Assembly: GCA_947000775.1 (NCBI GenBank)
Contig: CAMQGK010000567.1
Location: forward strand, 20,738,001-20,802,000
From: Pterois miles
Lineage: Eukaryota; Chordata; Actinopteri; Perciformes; Scorpaenidae
Reading direction: 5' to 3'
Length of the DNA stretch: 64,000 nt
Position numbers and translations under genes: made by a program. Of this stretch, positions 15,001-26,000 are shown in pieces. Within the stretch, counting starts at the first letter, position 1. Each line of letters opens with the position of its first letter. A model generated the notes under the pieces. That model saw only the letters and a program-made list of their open reading frames with translations, was not told the DNA's origin and did not search any database.

Positions 15001-18000
15001 GGGATGCTAATTTTGAAAAAATGTCTTAACCCATAACGACCCTCGTTAACCAATTATTAACCGCTAACCGTCAAGATTCGTGCCTCGCATGCAGCGGTGC
15101 TAAGCTGCAGTATATGAGCACAACAGAAAACTAAGCCACTGTGCTGCGTTCACTGTCTCCAGTTCACCGTCCGGGAGCGTTAGCAGCCACTGTGCTGCGT
15201 TCACTGTCTCCAGTTCACCGTCCGGGAGCGTTAGCAGCCACTGTGCTGCGTTCACTGTCTCCAGTTCACCGTCCGGGAGCGTTAGCAGCCACTGTGCTGC
15301 GTTCACTGTCTCCAGTTCACCGTCCGGGAGCGTTAGCAGCCACTGTGCTGCGTTCACTGTCTCCAGTTCACCGTCTGGGAGCGTTAGCAGCCACAGCGCT
15401 GCGTTCACTGTCTTCAGCCCACCGTCCACTTTCCCAGGAAAATTCTCCAACACACATTTAGTAAATTTGTTTTAACGCCACTAATTTCTTTAACGCATGG
15501 AACTAACGATTTTTAGGTTTAGGTTTTTGGCTCCGTTTTAATGCTAGAGTGAAGATATGACATAATATGAAACAAGAAAGCCTAAAGAATCGATTGATAT
15601 CAACCATGTCATACTAGCTTGTTGACAAGGAAGCTAAATAACGCTCTAAACTTACGCTAAATTGTGGCGAGGAAAAACTGTCATCGCCATTTTCAAAGAG
15701 GTCCCTTGACCTCTGACCTCACGATATGTGAATGAAAATGGGTTTTATGGATACCCACGAGTCTCCTCTTCACAACATGTCCACTTTACGATAATCACAT
15801 CCAGTTTGAGGCAAGTCATAGTCAAGTCAACACACTGACAGATGTTGTTGCCTATTGGGCTGCAGTTTGCCGTGTTATGATTTGAACATATTTTCTATGC
15901 TAAATGCAGTACCTGTGAGGGTTTCTTGAATACTTGTCATTGTTTTGTGTTGTTAATTGAATTCCAATATTAAATATTTAACGCTATATATCTATTTTTG
16001 AATAAAGCAGCATATTTGCCCACATGTGATTAATCAGGATTCAATATTTTAAGTGACTGACAGCTCTAATATCAACTTATCAGACCTAAACTTTTTCAGT
16101 GGTTACATCCACAGCTAGAAAGTGAACTCCTTTAACTTCAGTCACAAGACTAACTGACTCTCTAAATCCTCCCAGCTGTGACTAGCTTGAGGCTCAGTGA
16201 CTCAGTCTCAGTGTTGTAATCTAGTCCGAGGGGGGATAACAGGGTTCAGGGCAAGCAATTTTTGTGGGAAAGCAAGTAGCGTGCTCCGCCTGCGTCTCAG
16301 GAGGAGAACTGAGAGAGACCATTTCCTCCGTAGTGCTGACTGATGCTGGGTCACCAGCCACTTCCTACACGCAAAACAAAAGCTGCTGAGTAGTGTTGCA
16401 GAGTGAACAACTAATAGCATACCTGCAGGGGTTAAGAATAACGCCGCAGTGAAACTGACTGCCGCGCACTGTCGTCTTGTCTCCTGGCGTGCTTTTATGC
16501 TTTAACTGCCAACGACGGCTGAGACCTGTCAGTCTGCCTGGACGGGTTACTCCTCTCTCGTGTTTTGCTGCAGGTCCGAATAACCACTCACACAACAACA
16601 CTGATGCTTCCTTCCCTATCAGAGTCATGTGAGATGACGACATGAAACTGATGAAATTATACAATTATACTTCACCGAATATCACAGTCCAGTACAGCAG
16701 GTACCTCCGGAAGGCTTTTCCCCACTAGACTGAACAGAGGAGGAAAGTAATTAAGTACTTTTTTACTTTTACTTTATCTTCTCTACATTTCTAACACCTT
16801 CAGTCACTCATGAAAATCTCCTGTAATAAGATGCAATGCTGTTTGAACTACTAAACACGTGAACCAGCATTAAAACAGTCCCTATATGTTAATGCAAATA
16901 ATGAAATTTAACTTCTACTAGATGAAACTAAGAATGAGGTTCTGTTTACGAGGACATAACGATGTACTTTTGAGTAAAATGACGTCCATTTTTGTTGATT
17001 TCTTTTGGCTGGATGACTACGAAAAACTTGAGTTGTGCTTCAGGAGGGGAATCTTTTTTATAGGCAGAATATTTAGTTTAAGACAGAGCAGTAAATAACT
17101 TATAATTATTATTATAATAACTTAATAATTAATAATTTTGTAATTGAAGGAAATGTTATGAAATGTTTGACCGCTGCAGCTGTATTTTTGGTGTCTTGTA
17201 AACCTGTGAGGATTTGGGCACTTTGTGACATTACATAAAAATAAAGAATCAATCAGCCAGTCTACTTTGAGCACTTGTGAACGTTAATGCTAATGATTCC
17301 TCTCTTCTGTCTCACCACATTTATGTAACTAAAGGATTTTTTGAAGAAAAGTTCAATCTCGTAATATTACAATAATTTATCAGCTATGAGGGCACAATGA
17401 GGGGATGTACAACTGTGATCAAATTAAGTCCCAACTGATACAACTGTGGTAATCCCACCAAACATAATGACAGTTTTATACTGAATCTAAACTTGATAGA
17501 ATTACAGAGGTCTCTGAGATTATAGGTGTCCACATGATGAATAGTGCTGATTTTGATTAATTTGACAATTTTTTATCATCTATACACAATTTGCCATTTC
17601 CAAAGTTAAAATACAAATACATACAATGACAATATTTGTCATTGCTTTGTGTTGTTAACTGATTCCCAATAATAAATATATAAATATTTTTGCATAAAAC
17701 AAGCATATTTGCTCACTCCCATGTTGATAAGAGTATTAAATACTTGACAAAGCTCAATTTAAAGTACATTTTGAACAGATTTGTGTAATTAATTTGTGAT
17801 TAATCGTGATTAATCATGGACAATCATGCGATTAATCAGGATTTAATACTTATATGTTAAATATATACATTTTTTGATGCAACAACATTTCAATATATGT
17901 ACTTGTATATATAAAGTATGTGAAAAATTAATCTCTTGAATCTTGAAAACAGTCTTTAGGTTCAACATTTGGGAGGAGACTTTTATTTGTTGTTAATAAT

Positions 18001-19668
18001 TAATTGTTGTTTTGCTAATAAGTTGTATTGTTTGATTTATTATTCTAGATGTTAGGTGTTTATTTAGACTCAATTTTTGATGTGTTCTCTTTTGCTAGTT
18101 TAATTAACTAATTGAGCAATCAAATCAAGCACTTTTTCCAACATGGCCATCCCTAATTTGTACATTAACAGGGATGTAGCACGGCATGGAAGGGAAAACA
18201 GTACTTCGCTTATTTTAATGTGAAAGTGCAATACAAATATGCTGAGGCAAAAATCATGATAATCGTGATAAATAATTATGATATCAGTATTGATCAGAAT
18301 AATCAGGATCATGGGCTGCACGGCGGTGCAGTGGTTAATAAAAGGTCGCAGGTTCAAATCCAGTTTGGGGCTCTTCTTTGAGGAGTTTGCCTGTTCTCCC
18401 CATGTTAGCGTGGGTTTTCTCCGGGTACTCCGGTTTCCTCCCACAGTCCAAAGATTAATTGTTGACTCTACATTGCCTGAATGTGAGTGAATGGTTGTCT
18501 GTCTCTATGTGTCAGCCCTGCGATGGACTGGCGACCTGTCCAGGGTGAACCCCGTCTTCACCCAGCTGGGACCCTGAATGGGATGAGCGGTTGCAGATGG
18601 ATGGATAGCCAGGATTATCATTTTGGCCCTTTGATTTAAGTTTCATTCTGACTTTCCACTACACAATTTAAGGGTTACATCATGGTAAAACAACCAGAAC
18701 TTTTCAGTTTGCTTTTCAAATCTTCTGTCAAGTGGAATCTATTAGTATTTTCAATGTCACAGTGATTTTGACCACTCCTGTATTATGGTCATGTCAGTGG
18801 TCTCTGCTCACATGTTGTTACTGCTGTTTGTAGATCTCCTTGTGGAAGCTGGTGGTTCATTTTGTTGAATTATAAGCCTGTGAATGATGTGTGGCTGACA
18901 GTCAGTGGGCCTAAAGCTGCAGCGCTGACTGAGAGAGGCTAAAGAGCTCAGTGAACTGAGGTTAATTTTCGGCACGAGAACACAAGCATGTTTTTATCCC
19001 GATTCCCACGTTCTTCTCCCGGGAACTCTGGGAGTTACCATGGGAACAGATGAATTCCCGGGACAACTGTGCTCCTGCCAGCTGAGCCCCCACCTCCCCA
19101 CCTCCCTCCCTCCCTCCTTCCCCCACGTGTACCGAGGGGACGAGCTGAGAGTTTTCAGCCCGTTTTGAACAGTTTCCATTTGACTTCTGGAAAACTGCTT
19201 TGCAGCTTCGTTAACTTTAACAAATCCCCCCATGCGGCGTGTTTTTCCTCTCAAACCAACTTCGTTTTGTAACCTCCGAAGAGTTCATGTGATCTACAAA
19301 GCTGGCGTTGACACATGCAACCTCACAGACTCCTTTAAAAGTGACTTAGTGTTAATTCAAAGCGTTAAATTAGACGTGATTAGACGTGCAGTCACTCCGT
19401 AATACCGCAAAAACGGCATAAAATCACGACTTTAGAAGAAGTAAATACACTTATTCTCACCGACAAACAGGCATATTACATCCAAACCGACGAGCATCTT
19501 CCTCTTGGTGCAAAACGAGCTCTCCTCCTCGGGCTGGGAGAGGAAATGCTTCCCACCGCCGTTCTCCCTCCCGTCCCCGGCTCCTCCGCTGTCAGCTAAC
19601 CGCAGCTGGAGCTCCGCGTCCCGGGGCAGCGTGTTGCCGTGGGTACCGGTGGGGCTGAACTTCTGCAT
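399..19668 (-). CDS. plpp2: Phospholipid phosphatase, PLPP2-like (exons 1 and 2 only; continues past the left edge)
   Basis: Two coding exons are seen. Exon 1 is 19461-19668 (ATG at 19666-19668, donor GTGAGA) and exon 2 is 399-556 (acceptor CAG, donor GTAAGA). They join in phase 1 to give V-A-S. Known family role: multipass membrane ecto-phosphatases that dephosphorylate phosphatidic acid, LPA, S1P and related lipids. Visible: a long hydrophilic N-terminus of about 55 residues, the start of TM1 (MLVGLDVICLFVASIPFF), then PYKRGFFCGDSSITYPY, the conserved first extracellular segment, and the start of TM2. The catalytic C1-C3 motifs would lie in exons outside the window. LDV-CL-VAS-PF and PYKRGF-CGD-SI-YPY fit PLPP2 better than PLPP1 or PLPP3, and synteny with other 19p13 genes agrees. 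The long N-terminus is more like PLPP3, so the paralogue call is less sure than the family. Confidence 0.8.
995..1215 (-). repeat. Reversed partial copy of the 14.66-kb MITE family
   Basis: It reads AGCTACAACGGTTAATCAAT, then TTTTGATAATCAATTAAT, then a segment matching 14730-14860 in direct orientation (TCTGGTTTCTTTACTCCTC; GACAAAACAAGACATTTGAG). The order is the reverse complement of the element at 14663-14954. The far end is lost. Confidence 0.6.
1331..1880 (+). mobile_element. Tc1/mariner-like element with internal deletion
   Basis: The inverted ends read GATCAGCCATAACATTATGACC on the left and the complement of CATAACATTAGGTCAGCATG on the right. Inside, from about 1481, the sequence encodes a degraded Tc1 helix-turn-helix start (DTSDFDKGQIVMARRLSQS, then NTAALVGCSRSAVVRT). 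The DDE catalytic part is missing: the frame jumps to sequence near the end of the element. This is a nonautonomous remnant. Confidence 0.75.
3870..4624 (+). mobile_element. Non-LTR retrotransposon (LINE) 3' remnant
   Basis: Degraded reverse-transcriptase C-terminal reading is seen: CEAAGMRTSTSKSEAMVLSK near 3930-3990, then RRPRGRPRTRWRDYISKLAW near 4440-4500. Several stops and frameshifts interrupt it. The 3' end runs into short GATGA repeats at 4610-4624, typical of a LINE tail. The copy is dead and 5'-truncated. Confidence 0.75.
5190..5730. repeat. Dispersed GGTTAGGTTTAGGC-type repeat
   Basis: The phrase GTTAGGTTTAGGCAAA(A/G) occurs twice at about 5203-5246 and again, diverged, at 5655-5715 (GATTAGGCTTAGGCAACAAA, then TTAGTTAGGTTTAGGAAAAG). 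It looks like one old interspersed repeat. No coding potential was seen. Confidence 0.45.
14663..14954. mobile_element. MITE with AGGGCTGCAAC terminal inverted repeats
   Basis: The left end AGGGCTGCAAC and right end GTTGCAGCTCT are inverted repeats with one mismatch. Subterminal GATTAATCTGACGATTAG and CGATTAATCGATTATCAAAA blocks mirror each other. The element is 292 bp with no coding capacity. A reversed partial copy lies at 995-1215. Confidence 0.7.
15135..15431. repeat. 51-bp minisatellite, about 5.8 copies
   Basis: Copies start at 15135, 15186, 15237, 15288, 15339 and 15390. The first four are identical, the fifth differs by one C-to-T change, and the sixth is diverged and truncated. Because 51 is a multiple of 3, both strands stay open and give 17-residue repeats (VLRSLSPVHRPGALAAT on plus). 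There is no start context, splice evidence or homology, so coding is not inferred. Confidence 0.95.
15470..16075 (+). mobile_element. Truncated copy of the AGGGCTGTCAA TIR-element family
   Basis: This matches the complete element at 61284-61949 over most of its length: CCACTAATTTCTTTAACGC, then GAGGTCCCTTGACCTCTGAC, then CTAAATGCAGTACCTGTGAG, ending in CTGACAGCTCTAAT. The left end is missing and is replaced by the minisatellite block. Confidence 0.7.
17610..17830 (+). mobile_element. 3' fragment of the AGGGCTGTCAA TIR-element family
   Basis: It shares TTTGTCATTGCTTTGTGTTGTTAACTGATT, the AAGCATATTTGCTCACTCCCA segment and GATTAATCGTGATTAATCAT with the copies at 15.5, 28.2 and 61.3 kb. It is a fragment only. 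Confidence 0.55.
18311..18610 (+). repeat. SINE-type repeat of the GGCTGCACGG(C/T)GGTGCAGTGG family, copy 1
   Basis: It begins GGCTGCACGGCGGTGCAGTGG, has a tRNA B-box-like GGTTCAAATCC, and continues with TCTCCGGGTACTCCGGTTTC and GCGATGGACTGGCGACCTGT. It ends in GATGGATGGAT. A second copy is at 35262-35635. Confidence 0.75.
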
Positions 19669-20160
19669 GTCTTCAGCAAATTAACTTTATTAAAAAAAAG
19701 CAGTTGTAATGTGTCCGTTTAGTTGTAGCTAAGCTGGTAAATACCCAAACTTTTCAGTCCGTCCGTCGTCGGTGCAACAAATCCATGTCAACGACAGTTT
19801 GACAGCAGCAGACCCTCGTTAACAGCCAACCGACTGGTTGAGGTGACACGTTTGTCATCAAAAAGTGCAGAGAATAAACAAAGATGGAGTCCTAATTAGA
19901 AACAAAAGGGAGCTGGGACACCCGTAGTTAACGTTACACCTCTGAACAGACTTCTGAGTGGGAGCGTGTTGAACTCCTCTGCTCTCCAAACGTCCTGAAC
20001 GCACCATTTAAGTCAACCGCACGCGAATGACAAACAACACTCCCGGTTCACACTTTCAAAATAAAGCGCTCTCTCGATGACTTGTTAAGCCTCGGCGTTA
20101 ATTTTGGTTGATGCACCGCATCACTTCCGGTGGGATTGAGTCCGACTTGACGCAGCCGCA
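19669..20160 (-). promoter_or_regulatory. GC/CpG-rich 5' region and probable promoter of the plpp2-like gene
   Basis: Sequence around exon 1 and upstream (about 19.45-20.2 kb) is clearly richer in CG dinucleotides than the AT-rich surroundings, as expected for a CpG-island promoter. No TATA box is evident. The transcription start cannot be placed from sequence alone. Confidence 0.5.
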
Positions 20161-20779
20161 GTCCGCGCTCGAATCCGACACAATCAATGTGTAACGATGA
20201 GGCTCCCAACATGGTCGATCCAGCTGTGACCTGACAGCTGTGTAACGATGACTGAGATGTCAAACTGTCCCACCCATGTGAGGACGCCGAAAACACATAA
20301 TAAACAACACTTTTCAATAGACTAATCCTCCTATTATCGATATATAGGGTGATTTTTTTTATTTCTGGACTATAAACAACCTAGTATTACTCCGAAATCC
20401 CTAGGATGTGTCCTTATCAAACAAACAAACAAACAAACAAACAAAAACAAACAAGATGTAGATGTCACACTCAATATATCAGTACTCTAATGCCAAGTTT
20501 TGTCAGTCAAATCTTGATTTTCTTGAATAAACTTCTATTTCATCGAGATATAAAAATATACTTTTAAGTGTTGCGGTTTCCCAGCATTCCTCTGACAAAA
20601 AATTAGTATACTTCAAGTTTATTTCATGAAGTATAATTAAGTAAAGTTCAAGTATATTTCTCAGAAGTGTACTTTAAGTGTAAGAAAAGTAAGAAGAGTA
20701 CACAACTACAGTAGTTTGCATCTAAGTTACATTTTGTACTGCAACTACTACAAGTGAACAGGTATTTGTACTGTATTAT

Positions 20780-21390
20780 GCTTATTATTGTTCCTGCCAC
20801 CTGGTGAAGACAGAAGCTTTCTCAACGGTTTCTCAGCATTCCCTTTCAAAAAGTAGTATAATTCAAGTTTATTTTATGAAGTATACTTAAGTAAGAAGTA
20901 TATTTTATGAGGTATATGAATATCAATGTACTAGTAGTGTACTTGTAAGTGTACTAACTATACTTCTTGGGACTAAACTGGACAACCTTTTAGTTTTATA
21001 AAAGTATACTTTTCAATGTATTTAAGCATAATAACAGTAACTGAGTCCACAACAAGTTCATATTTGTACTGCAACTATACAGTACTATGAACTATACTAT
21101 GAGTGAATAGGTATACTGTTTAATAGTTATACTTGTAGTTCACATTTTACACTTCTATATACCACCTTTTAGTTTATGAAAGTACATTTTGTATACTTAA
21201 CTTATAGTACTTGATATATGTATTACATAAAGAGACCCTTTTTGCTATTTGACTTGATAAGATAAGATAAGATAAGATAAGATGAACTTTATTTTGATGT
21301 CTTGTGATGATTTTATTTTTTTCTCACATGTCTCCATAGTAAATGGAGAATCCAAAAATGTAGAAAATTCGTGATGAATTGAAGTATGCA
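20780..21390 (+). repeat. Duplicated block, copy A
   Basis: It starts with TTCCTGCCACCTGGTGAAGA at about 20791, continues with CTCAGCATTCC and AGTATACTT-rich sequence, and ends with GGAGAATCCAAAAATGTAGAAAATTC at about 21343-21369. The same order recurs at 22285-22920. A third, partial copy of the middle part is at 20575-20760. Confidence 0.7.
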
Positions 21391-21754
21391 GCCTCAGTGG
21401 TGGTTTCATTGTGGTTTATCTTGACAGAGTTTGTTTTAAAGGTCCCGTACTGTCATATCTTTTTATTATAAAGCAGGTTTAAATACTATATAATCACTGT
21501 GAAAGTATCAAAATACTCAGTCCATGGAGAAATACACACAGCCAGTAATAAGAAACGAGCCGCCACAATTTCCAGACTTTTGTGATGTCACAAATATACA
21601 ATATATAGACATTTTCATAGTTTTTGAGGTTAACATTCTAAATGTGTCCTAGTTTATTTGCTGTTGTAGTGTATGTGAATGACAACAAGCTAACAGGAAG
21701 TAAACATGGACCCAAGCTGCTGCCCAGCAACGCAATTCCATTGAAATGTGCTAA

Positions 21755-21797
<43 letters not shown>

Positions 21798-22284
21798 TAT
21801 GTTACAGCATGTAACATGTTCAGGTAGAAACTCAACATACAAGTATGAACCTAAAAATGAGCTTATGGAACCTTTAAAATGAAATCCTATTAATTGCACC
21901 GTAACACCGTTACATGTGATTCTGCCTGCCAGTTAGATTTTCCACAATATTGACAGATGCTGATTGACTGTCTGCTGATGCACTAGACAAATATACAGAC
22001 AGACAAAACACAATCTGAACACACAGGCCTGAGGTTGTGAAACGTTTATGAAATGCGTGTTTCCACAAAGTGAATTTTTTCACTCAATCAATCAGCTGCA
22101 TTGTGTCATTTGATTCCTCAGTGATGATGAACTCCTGGTTGTACCACAGTGAAGTCAGTTTTAAGTTGGATATGCGACAGCATCTATGGTCTCTGTATGT
22201 TCAACAGAATGCAGCTTACAGCTAACTTCACCGCGGTCCGGTTGTTATCAGTACTGCCTGAGAGCAGTGCACTGTGGGTAAGAG

Positions 22285-22920
22285 GTTTCCTGCCACCTGG
22301 TGTAAAGACAGAAACACAGCTGCTTCGGCTTCTGAAAGGTTTCTCAGCATTCCCCTGACTAAAAGTAGTACACTTCAAGATTATTTTATAAAGTATACTT
22401 CAGTAAAGTTCAAGTATATTTCCCGGAAGTATACTTAATGTAGTACACTAATATCAACGTGCTAGTAGAATACTAAATTGGGCCACTTTTAATTTAGAAA
22501 AGTATACTTTTAAGTGTACGTTAGGTGTAAGAACAGTAACCGAGGACACAGCTAGTTTTACCTAAGTTGTATTTTGTACTGCAACTATACTATGAACTAC
22601 ACTGCAAGTGAATAGGTATACTTTTTAATAGTTACTCTTTACATACACTTAAAAGTACTCTGTTTAATAGTTTTTATATTGTAAGTATACTTATATATAC
22701 TTGTAGCCCACTTTTTGGTTTATGAAAGTACATGTTGTATACTTAAGTTATAGTATTTAGCCAATGATATATGTATTACGTAGAGACTCGCTCTTTTTGC
22801 CGTTTGACTTGATGTCTTGTGATGATAAAAAAAAAATAAATACATTTTCCTCACATGCCTCCACGGTGAACGGAGAATCCAAAAATGTAGAAAATTCTTG
22901 ATGAATTGAGGTAAATTCAT
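22285..22920 (+). repeat. Duplicated block, copy B
   Basis: This is a direct repeat of 20780-21390, offset by about 1.5 kb. It has TTCCTGCCACCTGGTGTAAA, TTCTCAGCATTCCCCTGACT, many AAGTATACTT palindromes, and GGAGAATCCAAAAATGTAGAAAATTC near 22871-22896. Further AGTATACT-rich sequence continues to about 23165. Confidence 0.7.
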
Positions 22921-23332
22921 ATCAAAACATTTGTTTACAAAGTCTCACACACTGTAATACGGCCTATAAGGCAAGAATTATACTTTTCTTTAGTATATCT
23001 TGATCAAAAGATTAAGTAAAGTATAGCCTAGTATACTTAGACTTTACTATATACTTGTCAATCTAAGCCGACTTTCTGTATAAGGCAAATATACTGAAGA
23101 ATATATCTGATACGTAAATTGAAAGTATACTCTCTTATATTAACTTTTTAAAAAGTATACTAATACACACTTTAAGGGTCAGGGTCTGGGCGGCTGTTTA
23201 ATTAATATTTTTTTAAATGAATGTATCTTCTATAAAACGGCAGAAGACAAAAAAAAATGTAATTCCTCAGTTTCTGAATTACATTAAATGCTGTTTGTTT
23301 GTTCGTCCAAAATGAAGAGATAAGAGATGGGA

Positions 23333-23668
23333 TGGGGGCGGCAGTAGCTCAGTCTGTAGGGAGTTGGCTTGGGAACCGGAGGGTCACCGGTTCAAGTCCC
23401 GACATGGACCAAAAACTGAGTGTGAACTGGTAGCTGGAGAGGTGCCAGTTTACCTCTTGGGCACTGCCGAGGTGCCCCTGAGCAAGGCACCAAACCCCCA
23501 ACTGCTCGGGGCGCTTGTCTGGAGCAGCCCCCTCACTCTGATATCTCTCCATTACTGCATGTGTGTGTGTGTTTGTGTGCATGTACCATGTATAAGTTAA
23601 AACAGAGTGTAAATTGAATTTCCCCACTGTGGGACTAATAAAGGTTGATCTTCTTCTTCTTCTTCTAA
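23333..23668 (+). mobile_element. tRNA-derived SINE
   Basis: The tRNA-like head has an A box (TAGCTCAGTCTGTAGGG) and a B box (GGTTCAAGTCC). The body has GAGGTGCCCCTGAGCAAGGCACC, and the 3' part reads TTTCCCCACTGTGGGACTAATAAAGG, ending in a CTT-repeat tail. It is not a functional tRNA because it lacks a cloverleaf 3' half. Confidence 0.85.
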
Positions 23669-24589
23669 ATCAGCCACTATGAGGATAATTGGGCCATAAT
23701 GAAATGTCTAGAAAACTGAAAATGTCATTTAATTTTGGGAGTGGCAAACAAATATTACTCAATGACAAACTGAGAATTAAAAGTGAATTCAACATTTCAA
23801 TTAGAAACTAGCGACAGTTTAAATTTTAAATTGCAATGGCAAATGGGAAAACACTGAAACGTGTAAATTACCTGGAAAATGTAGTATTTGTTTTCTCCTT
23901 CAATTGTCTATTTTCTCATCTGCTTCTTTCATTTTTATTCATGAGATGCATGTAAAATAGAAAGTGTAGCCCGCCCGTCAGGCAAAAACCTTGAAGTCAC
24001 TAAGTTTGTTAGTCTTATACTCTAAAGGTATTTTAATACAGTTGAAGCCTCACTGTCTCACTTGTGTATCCCAGAACTATAACCTCCATTATTTACTTGC
24101 AAAATGTATAATGTAACTGCTAATATTCCAGCGAATAAATGCACCAAATGTGTCAAAATCTAGATTTAAACCAACATGCTGACAGTGCTCACTTTCTAAA
24201 TAAATAAATTTCTCTTGTTTTGGTCCCCTTTTTTTACTTTTGTTTGTTTAAAAATGTTGATTATTACACAAACCCTAAATAAAAATGTGACAGATGGAAA
24301 AAAAAAGGAGGAAGGCAACTTTTATATATTGCAGGTAATTTTCCGTTTTAAATGTTCATATAGATATTTCTTCCATTCTCAATTGCAGTTTTTAGAAAAA
24401 CTAAAGATACATATTCATACTAATGCAGTTTCTAATAGTGAAAGATGGGATGACAGAGTGGTCCACATATTAATTAGTAATTTTCCAGTTATTTTCCATG
24501 CATTTAAAGCACCTTTGTAAACATATGTTTCACCACAGTTTTTACCTGTGGATTCTCTGTAGGGAAATGATTTAGTAAAAATAATGGTA

Positions 24590-24812
24590 ATGGATCAGAG
24601 CGCTTTATGCTACATGTCAGCATGAACCCATTCACGCATTGCCAACCTTGCTCATCAGGATCAAACCTAAATATTCATCAATGTTTCAGCCTTCAGGAGT
24701 AATATGGGGTAAAGTGTCTGGCTCAAGGACACATTGACATGCAGCTGGGGATCAAACCGCCGACCTTCCGATTGGTGGACAACCTGCTCTACCCTCCGAG
24801 CCACAGCTGCCC
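24590..24812 (-). mobile_element. tRNA-derived SINE, minus strand
   Basis: Read on the minus strand from 24812, the sequence begins GGGCAGCTGTGGCTCGGAGG, with an A-box-like GGGTAGAGCAGG and a B box GGTTTGATCCC. GTGTCCTTGAGCCAGACACTTT follows. The left end is approximate. Confidence 0.75.
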
Positions 24813-26000
24813 ATCAAAACAATCTTTGTTTGTCTGTTTCGTGCATTATTGATTTACATCCACTAGATGGCTGTAAATCATCATTCAGTGGCCAGAAAGT
24901 CAGAGGAAGTCAACATGGGCCTACTGTACATCAACAGCAGTCACCAAGGACTGGATCTAAAATGGCTGGAGTCACAAAGATTCCTCCTGTTTTGATTCAA
25001 TATCATTTTAACATAGGGCATAGTAACGCTTTCAATATCTCCAACATCGATTTTGTTTAGTTGCTAAAGCAGTCAAACATGACAATCTACATACCGGTTT
25101 CATCACAAGCCTCATACGATTCTGAGCTGATTTTCCATCCTACTTTGAAATTACGTGTTGCATTTCCCACTATTAAATTAGCCCATTATCCATCTTCACC
25201 CACTCTGATAGTGTTGGATGAAATTTAATTTTCAGTGATTAATTACAGCAGGTTTCCTCTCAGATGAAACTAGGATTCACTCAGGGTTATGCCATTTGTT
25301 CTTGTTTCATCACCCGAAAGTGCAGTAGTTACAATATAGACATTGCTGATACAGCATCATGTTTGCCATCACAGGCCAGAGACACTCACTATGTTTCAAA
25401 TGTGCACAACTCAATACTGCTGACTCTCAAAAACGCTCTTCTGCTTTTCCTATCTGATTCAAATTGTGTCTTCTGTTGGCCATTATATTAACTAGAATAC
25501 TATCCCACTATTCTGCAGACCTTCAACCACTGTAAATTAAATCAGCAACAAATTAGGGCCTGTTGTTTGTTTTTGTGTTTACCTGACCATCGCTAGTCAT
25601 AAAGGTACTCTACCTACCGCAGGTACCATTTTGTCTATATTCTAGTCCTCTCGTCAGTCTGATGACACATACCTGAACTACAGCCCATCCTGTTTTGCCT
25701 GCCATGAAACTTTCCCCACGCAAAGCACAAACAGAGAAAGTGAAACCACATTAAATGGCCTCAACAAGAATTCATTTGCAGGTGGGAAATTTCAAGAAGT
25801 GCAAATAGTAAATAACATATGATGGCATTTTGTAAGTTCCACTTTGATTTTTGACATTTTGTTTGACATTATAAACAACTTCAGTAAAATTTTTACATAG
25901 CACGGGAGTCATTTCCTACAGGGATGCAAGATGTTCTCGAATGCCAATAAATTTCAGCCTCATTTATTTTGTGTACATTTTATTTTACAGTTCCTGAGGC

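Larger units (their letters stand above)
557..19460 (-). other. Intron 1 of the plpp2-like gene (18.9 kb)
   Basis: No convincing exon was seen between the two coding exons. The stretch holds repeats listed separately: a reversed MITE copy, a deleted Tc1-like element, a LINE tail, GGTTAGGTTTAGGC repeats, a MITE, a 51-bp minisatellite, TIR-repeat copies and a SINE-type repeat. It also has an A28 run at 7870-7897 and a CA microsatellite at about 12005-12031. From 5.8 to 14.6 kb the sequence is mostly unclassified noncoding DNA; short open frames there show no family resemblance. Confidence 0.7.

Noticed and set aside
15100..15461. Repeat proteins on both strands of the 51-bp array
   Set aside because: The frames are open only because the unit length is a multiple of three; no start context, introns or homology.
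23345..23415. Possible tRNA gene
   Set aside because: It has A and B boxes but no acceptor pairing or cloverleaf 3' half, and continues into a SINE body and tail.
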